From Chamaelirium japonicum (lineage: Eukaryota > Streptophyta > Magnoliopsida > Liliales > Melanthiaceae): DNA of 64,000 nucleotides. Position numbers and translations under genes: made by a program. Below are positions 53,187 through 64,000 of this stretch, piece by piece; position 1 is the stretch's first letter, and each line of letters begins with the position of its first letter. The stretch lies in contig CANTAL010000101.1 in assembly GCA_947650365.1 (NCBI GenBank), forward strand, positions 434,001-498,000, given 5' to 3'. Below the pieces are notes generated by a model. That model saw nothing but the letters and a program-made list of their open reading frames with translations. It made no database searches and was not told the origin of the DNA.

Positions 53187-56100
53187 ATTAGAATGGATCG
53201 TATGAGTGAATTAGAATGGATCGTACGAATGAATTAGAATGGATCGTATGAATGAATTAGAATAGATACATTCGTGTGAATGAATTAGAATGGATCGTAT
53301 GAATGAATTAGAATAGATTTTGTGAATGAAATAGAACTGATCGTACGAATGAATTAGAATGGATCGTATGAATGAATTAGAATGGATCGTGCGAATGAAT
53401 TATAAAGGATCGTACAAATGAATTAGAATGGATACATTTGTGCGAATGAATTAGAATGGATCGTACGAATGAATTAGAATGGATCGTATGAATGAATTAG
53501 AATGGATCGTACGAATCCATTCTAATTTCATTCGTATGATCCATTCAAATTCATTCTAATTCATTCGTACGATCAATTCTAATTCATTCGCACGAATGTA
53601 TCCATTCTAATTCATTCGTACGATCCTGAATTAGAATGGATCGTATGAATGAATTAGAATAAATACCTTTGTGCATATGAATTAGAATGGATCGTACGAA
53701 TGAATTAGAATGGATCATATTAATGAATTAGAATGGATCGTATGAATGAATTAGAATGGATCGTACGAATGAATTAGAATGGATCTTACGAATGGATTAG
53801 AATGGATACATTCGTGCGAATGAATTAGAATGGATCGGACGAATGAATTAGAATGGATCGTACGAATGAATTAGAATGGATCAAATGAATGAATTAGAAT
53901 GGTTACATTCATGCGAATGAATTAGAATGGATCGTACGAATGGATTAGAATGGATCGTACGAATGGATTAGAATGGATACATTCGAGCGAATGAATTAGA
54001 ATGGATCGTACGAATGAAATTAGAATGGATCGTACGAATGAATTAGAATAGATCGTACGAATGAATTAGAATGGATCGTACGAATAAATTAGAATGAATC
54101 GTGTGAAAGAATTAGAATGGATCGCACGAATGAATTAGAATGGATCGTGCGAATGAATTAGAATGGATCGTACGAATGAATTAGAATGGATCGTGCTAAT
54201 GAATTAGAATTGATCGAACGAATGAATTAGCATGGATCGCACGATCCATTCTAATTCATTCGTAAGATCCATTCTAATTGATTCGTACGATCCATTCTAA
54301 TTCATTCGCACGAATGTATCCATTCTAGTTCATTCGTACGATCCATTCTAATTCATTCGTACGATCCATTCTAATTCATTCATACGATCTATTCTAATTC
54401 ATTCATACAATCCATTCTAATTCTTTCACATGATCCATTCTAATTCATTCGTACGATCCATTCTTATTCATTCACACAATCCATTCTATTTCATTCGTAC
54501 GATCCATTCTTACTCATTCGTATGATCCATTCAAATTCATTCGCACGAATGTATCCATAATGGATCATACAAATGAGTAAGAATGGATCATACGAATGAA
54601 ATAGAATGGATTGTGCGAATGAAATAGAATGGACCGTACGAATGAATTAGAATGGATACATTCGTGCGAATGAATTAGAATGGATCGGACGATTGAATTA
54701 GAATGGATCGTACGAATAAATTAGAATGGATCGTACGAATAAATTAGAATGGATCGGACGAATAAATTAGAATGGATATATTCGTCCGAATGAATTAGAA
54801 TGGATCATACGAATGAGTAAGAATGGATCGTACGAATGAAATAGAATAGATTGTACGAATAAATTAGAATGGATCGTACGAATGAATTAGAATGGATCGT
54901 ACGAAGGAATTAGAATGGATCGTACGAATGAATTAGAATAGATCGTACGAATGAATTAGAATGGATCGTACGAAGCAATTAGAATGGATCGTACGAATGA
55001 ATTAGAATGGATATATTCAAGCAAATGAATTAGAATGGATTATATGAATGTATTAGAATGGATCGTATGAGTGAATTAGAATGGATCGTACGAATGAATT
55101 AGAATGGATTGTATGAATGAATTAGAATGGATCGTACGAATGAATTAGAATGGATCATACGAATTAATTAGAATGGATCATACGAATGAATTAGAATGGA
55201 TAGTACGAATGAATTAGAATGGATCGTACGAATGAATTAGAATGGATACATTCGTGCGATCCATTCTAATTCATTCGCACAATCCATTCTATTTCATTCG
55301 TAAGATCCATTCTTACTCATTGGTACGATCCATTCTAATTCATTCGCACGAATGTATCCATTCTAATTCATTCGTACGAATCCATTCTAATTCATTCGTA
55401 CGATCCATTCTAATTCATTCGCACGACCCATTCTAATTCATTCGTGCGATCCATTCTAATTCATTCGTACGATCCATTCTAATTCATTCGTATGATCCAT
55501 TCTAATTAATTCGTATGATCCATTCTAATTCATTCGTACGATCCATTCTAATTCATTCATACAATCCATTCTAATTCATTCGCACGAATGTATCCATTCT
55601 AATTAATTCGTACGATCCATTCTAATTCATTCATATGATCTATTCTTATTCATTCGCACGATCCAGTCTAATTGATTCGCACGATCCATTCTAATTCATT
55701 CGCACGAATGTATCCATTCTAATTCATTCGTACGATCCATTCTAATTCATTAATATGATCCATTCTAATTCATTCGTACGATCCATTCTAATTCATATGC
55801 ACAAAGGTATCCATTCTAATTCATTCGCACGAAAGAATTAGAATGGATTGTATGAAAGAATAGATCGTATGAATGAATTAGAATGGATCGTACGGAATGA
55901 ATTAGAATGGATTGTATGAATGAATTAGAATGGATCGTACGAATGAGTAAGAATGGATCGTACGAATGAATTAGAATGGATCATACAAATGAATTAGAAT
56001 GGATCGTACGAATTAAATAGAATGGATCATACGAATGAAATAGAATGGATCGTCCGAATGAATTAGAATGGATTGTACGAAGGAATTAGAATAGATCGTG

Positions 56101-56555
56101 CGAAGGAATTAGAATGGATCGTACGAATGAATTAGAATGGATATATTCATGCAAATGAATTAGAATGGATCGTATGAATGAATTAGAATGGATCGTATGA
56201 GTGAATTAGAACGGATAGTACGAATGAAATAGAATGGATCGTATGAATAAATTAGAATGGATACATTCGTGTGAATGAATTAGAATGGATCGTATGAATG
56301 AATTAGAATGGATCGTACGAATGAATTAGAATGGATCGTGCGAATGAATTAGAATGGATCGTACGAATGAATTAGAATGGATCGTACGAATGAACTAGAA
56401 TGGATACATTCGTGCGAATGAATTAGAATGGATCGTACGAATGAATTAGAATGGATCTTACGAATGAATTAGAATAGATCGTACGAATGAATTAGAATGG
56501 ATCGTACGAATGAATTACAATGGAAACATTCGTGCGAATGAATTAGAATGGATCG
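53187..56555. repeat. 3,355-bp tandem duplication, copy 2
   Basis: This is the second copy, including 14 bases of overlap homology at its end (identity lasts to 56555, where GATCGG replaces GATCGT). The two copies share an identical 64-codon open frame (51887 and 55242), simply because the DNA is identical. Both copies contain one fold-back cassette and one 166-bp module. Confidence 0.93.
54475..54615. repeat. Fold-back cassette, spacer orientation II (duplicate)
   Basis: This is the copy of 51120-51260 carried by the 3,355-bp duplication, identical as read. It is not an independent occurrence. Confidence 0.87.
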
Positions 56556-58958
56556 GACGAATGAATTAGAATGGATCGTACGAATGAATTAGAATGGATC
56601 AAATGAATGAATTAGAATGGATCGTACGAATAAATTAGAATGGATGTATTCGTCCGAATGAATTAGAATGGATCGTACGAATGAATTAGAATGGATCGTA
56701 CGAATGAATTAGAATGGATCGTACGAATGAATTAGTATGGATACAGTCGTACGAATGAATTAGAATGGATCGTACGGAATGAATTAGAATGGATATATTT
56801 GAACGAATAAATTAGAATGGATCATACGAATGAATTAGAATGGATCGTACGAATGAATTAGAATGGATAGTGCGAATGAATTAGAATCGATCGTACGAAT
56901 GAATTAGAATAGATCGTACGAATGAATTAGAATGGATCGTACGAATAAATTAGAACGGATACATTCGTCCGAATGAATTAGAATGTATCATACGAATGAG
57001 TAAGAATGGATCGTACGAATGAAATAGAATAGATTCTAGAAATGAATTAGAATGGATCCTACGAATGAATTAGAATGGATCGTGTCAAAGAATTAGAATG
57101 GAATGTATGAATGAATTAGAATGGATCGTATGAATGAATTAGAATGGATCGTACGAATGGATTAGAATGGATCGTACGAATGAATTAGAATGGATCGTAC
57201 GAATGAACTAGAATGGATACATTCGTGCGAATGAATTAGAATGGATCGTACGAATGAATTAGAATGGATTGTATGAATGAATTAGAATGGATCTTACGAA
57301 TAAATTAGAATGGATCGTACGAATGAATTAGAATGGATCGTACGAATGAATTAGAATAGATCGTACGAATGAATTAGAATGGATCGTACGAAGGAATTAG
57401 AATGGATCGTACGAATGAATTAGAATGGATCGTATGAATGAATTAGAATGGATACATTCGTGCGAATGAATTAGAATGGATTGTACGAATGAATTAGAAT
57501 GGATCGTACGAATGAATTAGAATGGATCGTGTGAAAGAATTAGAATGGATTGTATGAATGAATTAGAATGGATCATATGAATGAATTAGAATGGATACAT
57601 TCGTGCGAATGAATTAGAATGGATCGTACGAATGAATTAGAATGGATCGTACGAATGAATTAGAATGGATCGTATGAATGAATTAGAATGGTTACATTCA
57701 TGCGAATGAATTAGAATGGATCATACGAATGGATTAGAATGGATCGTACGAATGGATTAGAATGGATACATTCGAGCGAATGAATTAGAATGGATCGTAC
57801 GAATGAATTAGAATGGATCGTACGAATGGATTAGAATGGATCCTACGAATGGATTAGAATGGATACCTTTGTGCATATGAATTAGAATGGATCGTACGAA
57901 TGAATTACAATGGATCATATGAATGAATTAGAATGGATCGTGTGAAAGAATTAGAATGGATTGTATGAATGAATTAGAATAGATCATATGAATGAATTAG
58001 AATGGATCATACGAATGAATTAGAATGGATGGTACGAATGAATTAGAATGGATCGTACAAATGAATTAGAATGGATACATTCGTGCGAATGAATTAGAAT
58101 GGATACATTCGTACGAAAGAATTAGAATAGATCGTATGAATGAATTAGAATGGATCCTATGAATGAATTAGAAAGGATCGTGCGAATGAATTAGAATGGT
58201 TCGTACGAATGAATTAGAATGAATCATGCTAATGAATTAGAATTGATCGAACGAATGAATTAGCATGGATCGTGCTAATGAATTAGAATGGAACGTACGA
58301 ATGAATTAGAATGGATCGTGTGAAAGAATTAAAATGGATCGTACGAATGAATTAGAATGGATCGTGCAAATGAATTAGAATGGATGGTACGAATGAATTA
58401 GAATGGATCGTACGAATGAATTAGAATGCATCGTACGAATAAATTAGAATGGATCTTACGAATGAATTAGAATGGATCGTACGAATGAATTAGAATGGAT
58501 CGTACGAATGAATTAGAATGGATACATTCGTGCGAATGAATTAGAATGGATCGGATGAATGAATTAGAATTGATCGTACGAATGAATTAGAATGGATCGT
58601 ACGAATGAATTAGAATGGATCGTACGAATGAATTAGAATGGATACATTCGTGCGAATAAATTAGAATGGATCGGATGAATGAATTAGAATGGATCGTACG
58701 AATGAATTAGAATGGATCGTACGAATGAATTAGAATGGATCGTACGAATAAATTAGAATGGATACATTCGTCCGAATGAATTAGAATGGATCATACGAAT
58801 GAGTAAGAATGGATCGTACGAATGAAATAGAATAGATTGTACGAATGAATTAGAATGGATCCTACGAATGAATTAGAATGGATCGTGTGAATGAATTTGA
58901 ATGGATCGTATGAATGAATTAGAATGGATCGTGCAAATGAATTCGAATGGATCGTACG
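56556..58958 (-). repeat. Second half of the longest R run
   Basis: Together with 55831-56555 this forms about 3.1 kb of uninterrupted R units. It includes the GGATTAG subfamily (57725-57860), the ATACCTTTGTGCATATG unit (57863) and the GTGCTAATG/ATTGATCGAACG module (58225-58290). It closes at the junction with ATTCG at 58941. Confidence 0.86.
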
Positions 58959-61610
58959 AATTCATTCTAATTTATTCATACAATCCATTCTAATTCTTTC
59001 ACACGATCCATTCTAATTCATTCGTACGTTCCATTCTAATTCATTAGCACGATCCATGCTAATTCATTCGTTCGATCAATTCTAATTCATTAGCATGATC
59101 CAGTCTAATTCATTCATACGATCCATTCTAATTCATTAGCACGATCCATTCTAATTCATTCAAAGGATCCATTCTAATTCATTCATACGATCTATTCTAA
59201 TTCTTTCGCACGAATGTATCCATTCTAATTCATTCGCACGAATGTATCCATTCTAATTCATTCGTACGATCCATTCTAATTCATTCGTACGATCCATTCT
59301 AATTCATTCGTACGATCCATTCTAATTCATTCATACGATCTATTCTAATTCATTCATACAATCCATTCTAATTCTTTCACACGATCCATTCTAATTCGTT
59401 CGTACGATCCATTCTAATTCATTCGCACAATCCATTCTATTTCATTCGTACAATCCATTCTTACTCATTCGTATGATCCATTCTAATTCATTCGCACGAA
59501 TGTATCCATAATGGATCATACGAATGAGTAAGAATGGATCGTACGAATGAAATAGAATGGATTGTGCGAATGAATTAGAATGGACCGTACGAATGAATTA
59601 GACGTACGAATGAATTAGAATGGATACATTCGTGCGAATAAATTAGAATGGATCATACGAATGAGTAAGAATGGATCGTCATTCTAATTCATTCGAATGA
59701 TCAATTCTAATTCATTTGTATCCATTCTATTTCATTCGCACGATCCATTCTAATTCATTCGCGCAATCTATTCTAATTCATTCATACGATCCATTCTAAT
59801 TCATTCGTATGATCCATTCTAATCCATTCATACAATCTATTCTAATTTATTCGCACGAATGTTTCCATTCTAATTCATTCGTACGATCCATTCTAATTCA
59901 TTCGCACAATTTATTCTAATTCATTCATACGATCCATTCTAATTCATTCGCACGAATGTATCCATTCTAATTCATTCATACGATCCATTCTACTTCATTC
60001 GTACTATCTGTTCTAATTCACTCATACGATCCATTCTAATTCATTCATACGATCCATTCTAATTCATTTGCACGAATATATCTATTCTAATTCATTCGTA
60101 CGATCCATTCTAATTCCTTCGTACGATCCATTCTAATTCCTTCGTACGATCCATTCTATTTCATTCGTATGATCCATTCTAATTCCATCGTACGATCCAT
60201 TCTAATTCCTTCGTATCCATTTTAATTCACTTATACGATCCATTCTAATTCATTCGTACGATCCATTCTAATTCATTCATACAATCCATTCTAATTCATT
60301 CGCACGAATGTATCCATTCTAATCCATTTGTACGATCTATTCTAATCCATTCGTATGATCCATTCTAATTCATTCGCATGAATGTAACCATTCTAATTCA
60401 TTCATTTGATCCATTCTAATTCATTCGTACGATCCACTCTAATTCATTCGTCCGATCCATTCTAATTCATTCGCACGAATGTATCCATTCTAATTCATTC
60501 GTTCGATCCATTCTAATTCATTCGTACGATCCATTCTAATTCTTTCGTAAGATCCATTCTAATTCATTCGTACAATCCATTCTAATTCATTCGTACGATC
60601 CATTCTAATTCATTCGCACGAATGTATCCATTCTAGTTCATTCGTACGATCCATTCTAGTTCATTCGTACGATCCATTCTAATTCATTCGTACGATCCAT
60701 TTTAATTCATTCGTATGATCCATTCTAATTAATTCGTATGATCCATTCTAATTCATTCGCACAATCCATTCTATTTCATTGCAAATCAATTAGACTGGAT
60801 CGTGCAAATGAATAAGAATAGATCATACGAAAGAATTAGAATGGATCGTACGAATTAATTAGAATGGATACATTCGTGCGAATGAATTAGAATGGATTGT
60901 ATGAATGAATTAGAATGGATCGTACGAATGAATTAGAATGGATCATACGAATTAATTAGAATGGATCATACGAATGAATTAGAATGGATCGTACGAATAA
61001 ATTAGAATGGATCGTACGAATGAATTAGAATGGATCGTGCGAATGAATTAGAATGGATCGTACGAATGAATTAGAATGGATACATTTGTGCGAATGAATT
61101 AGAATGGATCGTACGAAAGAATTAGAATGGATCGTATGAATGAATTAGAATGGATATATTTGAACAAATAAATTAGAATGGATCATACGAATGAATTAGA
61201 ATGGATCGTACGAATGAATTAGAATGGATAGTGCGAATGAATTAGAATCAATCGTACGAATGAATTAGAATGGATCGTACGAATGAATTAGAATGGATCA
61301 TAAGAATGAGTAAGAATGGATCGTACGAATGAATTAGAATGGATCGTACGAATGAATTAGAATGGATCGAACGAATAAATTAGAATGGATACATTCGTCC
61401 GAATGAATTAGAATGGATCATACGAATGAGTAAGAATGGATCGTACGAATGAAATAGAATAGATTGCAAGAATGAATTAGAATGGATCCTACGAATGAAT
61501 TAGAATGGATCGTGTGAAATAATTAGAATGGATTGTATGAATTAGTTAGAATGGATCGTATGAATGAATTAGAATGGATTGTGCGAATGAATTCGAATGG
61601 ATCGTACGAA
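58959..61610. repeat. Mixed blocks 59.0-61.6 kb
   Basis: F 58959-59512, R to 59676, F 59677-60780, R 60781-61610. The F start repeats the series GTACGTTCC, CCATGCTAATTC, GATCAATTC that follows the same junction at 36300 and 40452. Around 59677 the switch GATCGTCATTCTAATTC is unique in the window as far as I can see. Confidence 0.83.
59426..59566. repeat. Fold-back cassette, spacer orientation II
   Basis: Arms 59426-59479 and 59513-59566 are 54-bp inverted repeats with one mismatch (GTACAATCC against GTACGATCC). Spacer 59480-59512 reads ATTCTAATTC and on to GTATCCATAAT, the exact reverse complement of 41430-41462. Confidence 0.9.
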
Positions 61611-62405
61611 TTCATTCTAATTCATTCATACAATCCATTCTAATTCTTTCACACGATCCATTCTAATTCATTCGTACGTTCCATTCTAATTCATTAGCAC
61701 GATCCATGCTAATTCATTCGTTCGATCAATTCTAATTCATTAGCACGATCCATTCTAATTCATTCGTACAATCCATTCTAATTCTTTCGCATGATCCATT
61801 CTAATTCATTCATAAGATCCATTCTAATTCATTCGTACGATCTATTCTAATTCTTTTGCACGAATGTATCGATTGTGCGAATGAATTAGAATGGATCGTA
61901 CGAATGAATTAGAATGGATCGTACGAATGAACTAGAATGGATACATTCGTGCGAATGAATTAGAATGGATCGTACGAATGAATTAGAATGGATCGTACGA
62001 ATGAATTAGAATGGATCTTACGAATGAATTATAATGGATCGTACGAATGAATTAGAATGGATCGTACGAATGAATTAGAATGGATACATTCGTGCGAATG
62101 AATTAGAATGTATCGGACGAATGAATTAGAATGGATCGTACGAATGAATTAGAATGGATCGTACGAATGAATTAGAATGGATCGTACGAATAAATTAGAA
62201 TGGATACATTCGTCCGAATGAATTAGAATGGATCATACGAATGAGTAAGAATGGATCGTACGAATGAAATAGAATCGATTGTACGAATGAATTAGAATGG
62301 ATCCTACGAATGAATTAGAATGGATCGTGTGAAAGAATTGGAATGGATTGTATGAATGAATTAGAATGGATCGTATGAATGAATTAGAATGGATCGTGCG
62401 AATGA
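61591..62405. repeat. 815-bp interval between repeated junctions
   Basis: The junction with ATTCG at 61591 recurs at 62406. Each is followed by about 200 bp of matching F units (TTTCACACG, GTACGTTCC, CCATGCTAATTC, GATCAATTC) and preceded by matching R units. This is the tightest spacing of this junction in the window and suggests a local tandem duplication of a block of about 0.8 kb. Confidence 0.8.
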
Positions 62406-64000
62406 ATTCGAATGGATCGTACGAATTCATTCTAATTCATTCATACAATCCATTCTAATTCTTTCACACGATCCGTTCTAATTCATTCGTACGTTCCATT
62501 CTAATTCATTAGCACGATCCATGCTAATTCATTCGTTCGATCAATTCTAATTCATTAGCACGATCCATTCTAATTCATTCGTATTATCCATTCTAATTCA
62601 TTCATAGGATCCATTCTAATTCATTCATACAATCCATTCTAATTCATTCGCACGAATGTATCCATTCTAATTCATTCGTACGACCAGTTCTAATTCATTC
62701 ACAAAATCTATTCTAATTCATTCATACGATCCATTCTAATTCATTCACACGAATGTATCCATTCTAATTCATTCATACGATCCATTCTAATTCATTCGTA
62801 CGATCCATTCTAATTCACTCATACGATCCATTCTAATACATTCATACGATCCATTCTAATTCATTTGCACGAATATATCCATTCTAATTCATTCGTACGA
62901 TCCATTCTAATTCCTTCGTACGATCCATTCTAATTCATTCGTACGATCTATTCTATTTCATTCGTACGATCCATTCTTACTCATTCGTATGATCTATTTA
63001 AATTCATTCGTCCGATCCATTCTAATTCATTCGCACGAATGTATCCATTCTAATTCATTCGTTCGATCAATTATAATTCATTAGCACGATCCATTCTAAT
63101 TCATTCGTACGATCCACTCTAATTCATTCGCATGATCCATTCTAATTCATTCATAGGATCCATTCTAATTCATTCATACGATCTATTCTTATTCTTTCGC
63201 ACGAATGTATCCATTCTAATTCATTCGCACGAATGTATCCAATCTAATTCTTTCGTACGATCCATTCTAATTCATTCGTACGATCCATTCTAATTCATTC
63301 GTACGATCCATTCTAATTCATTCATACGATCTATTCTAATTCATTCATACAATCCATTCTAATTCTTTCACACGATCCATTCTAATTCATTCGTACGATC
63401 CATTCTAATTCATTCGCACAATCCATTCTATTTCATTCGTATGATCCATTCTTACTCATTCGTATGATCCATTCTAATTCATTCGTACGAATGTATCCAT
63501 AATGGATCATACGAAATGAGTAAGAATGGATCGTACGAATGAAATAGAATGGATTATGCGAATGAATTAGAATGGATCGTACGAATGAATTAGAATGGAT
63601 CGTACGAATGAATTAGAATGGATCTTACGAATGAAATAGAATAGATTGTATGAATGAATTAGAATGGATTCGTACGAATGAATTAGAATGGATACATTCG
63701 TGCGAATTAATTAGAATGGATCGTACCAATGAGTAAGAATGGATCTTAGGAATGAAATAGAATGGATTGTGCGAATGAATTAGAATGGATCGCACGAATG
63801 TGTCCATTCTAATTCATTCGTACGATCCATTCTAATTCATTCGTACGATCCATTCTAATTCATTCGTATGATCCATTCTAATTAATTTGTATGATCCATT
63901 CTAATTCACTCATACGATCCATTCTAATTCATTCATACGATCCATTCTAATCCATTTGCACGAATATATCTATTCTAATTCATTCGTACGATCCATTCTA
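62406..64000. repeat. Last blocks of the window
   Basis: F to 63502, R to 63797, then F to the window end. The F part includes the CACAAAATCTATTC series (62701) that matches 33095 and 48059. The array continues past base 64000. Confidence 0.84.
63417..63558. repeat. Fold-back cassette, spacer orientation II
   Basis: Left arm 63417-63470, spacer 63471-63503, right arm 63504-63558. The right arm has one extra A (GAAATGAGTAAG) and ends GATTATG. The spacer has CGTACGAATG where others have CGCACGAATG. Confidence 0.86.

Larger units (their letters stand above)
23759..64000. repeat. 23-bp satellite array, right part
   Basis: This is the same satellite as on the left of the LTR, and it runs off the right end of the window. 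It enters in R orientation, exactly as the left part ends, so the LTR interrupted one continuous R block. This half holds the clearest higher-order structure: the 3,355-bp duplication, the fold-back cassettes, and the longest single-orientation runs (F 29331-33385, R 55831-58958, F 46809-49175). Confidence 0.97.

Noticed and set aside
62233..62430. Open frames on the minus strand at 62233-62430 and 63625-63807
   Set aside because: These are the same satellite peptide read from R blocks, with no coding evidence.
1..64000. Relation to human satellite II/III (ATTCC-rich) repeats
   Set aside because: ATTC words are shared, but the 23-bp unit has a fixed GATC and CGTACG and the inserted LTR looks plant-like. 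Similarity of simple AT-rich words is not homology.

Overview
The window is almost entirely one satellite DNA. A 23-bp unit (begins GATCCATTCTAATTC, ends ATTCGTAC; about 35% GC) runs from base 1 to base 64000, interrupted only at 22966-23758, so the array is longer than the window at both ends. Dividing length by unit size gives roughly 2,700 units. A second unit class is 28 bp long, made by five extra bases in the CACGAATGTATCC context, and is interspersed throughout. I see no protein-coding gene, tRNA, rRNA or CRISPR array. Short open frames (Ile-His-Ser-Asn-Ser-Phe type) are translations of the satellite.

The one non-satellite island is a 793-bp solo LTR. It has TGTT...AACA ends, a 5-bp target duplication (GATCA/GATCG) and, on the minus strand, a TATAAAT box and a CTGACTTGAGCGTC motif that I recall from plant Ty3/gypsy (Tat-type) LTRs. 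This is the only organism evidence: it points to a land plant, probably a heterochromatic or knob/pericentromeric block. I cannot name the species.

The satellite is not a simple head-to-tail array. Writing F for GATCCATTC-reading units and R for GAATGGATC-reading units, orientation switches about 80 times outside the scrambled zone. Approximate map: F 1-320, R -1199, F -2660, R -3320, F -4814, R -5429, F -7435, R -8372, F -10868, R -12052, F -12540, R -13911, scrambled 13.9-20.3 kb, R 20271-20596, F -21030, R -22390, F -22695, R -22965, LTR, R 23759-24740, F -24830, R -25110, F -25300, R -26335, F -27388, R -27848, F -29046, R -29330, F -33385, R -34090, F -35083, R -35484, F -35890, R -36315, F -37087, R -38098, F -38186, R -38780, F -38981, R -40462, F -41105, R -41262, F -41430, R -42325, F -42601, R -42718, F -43490, R -44352, F -44520, R -45000, F -46130, R -46808, F -49175, R -50162, F -50272, R -50882, F -51205, R -51902, F -52475, R -53517, F -53627, R -54237, F -54560, R -55257, F -55830, R -58958, F -59512, R -59676, F -60780, R -61610, F -61873, R -62424, F -63502, R -63797, F -64000.

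Higher-order structure is layered on this. There is a tandem duplication with a 3,355-bp period and no mismatch that I could find (49832-56555), a diverged pair of about 2.1 kb (2572-6770), a 7.1-kb-offset pair (1-2190 and 7115-9360), a pair of about 1 kb 12.7 kb apart, and 656-, 248-, 166-, 123- and 74-bp local duplications. A limited set of inversion junctions recurs, so many switches are amplified copies of fewer events. The most distinctive object is a 141-bp fold-back cassette (two 54-bp inverted arms round a 33-bp spacer) in seven copies, with the spacer in one orientation at 41-45 kb and in the opposite orientation at 51-64 kb.
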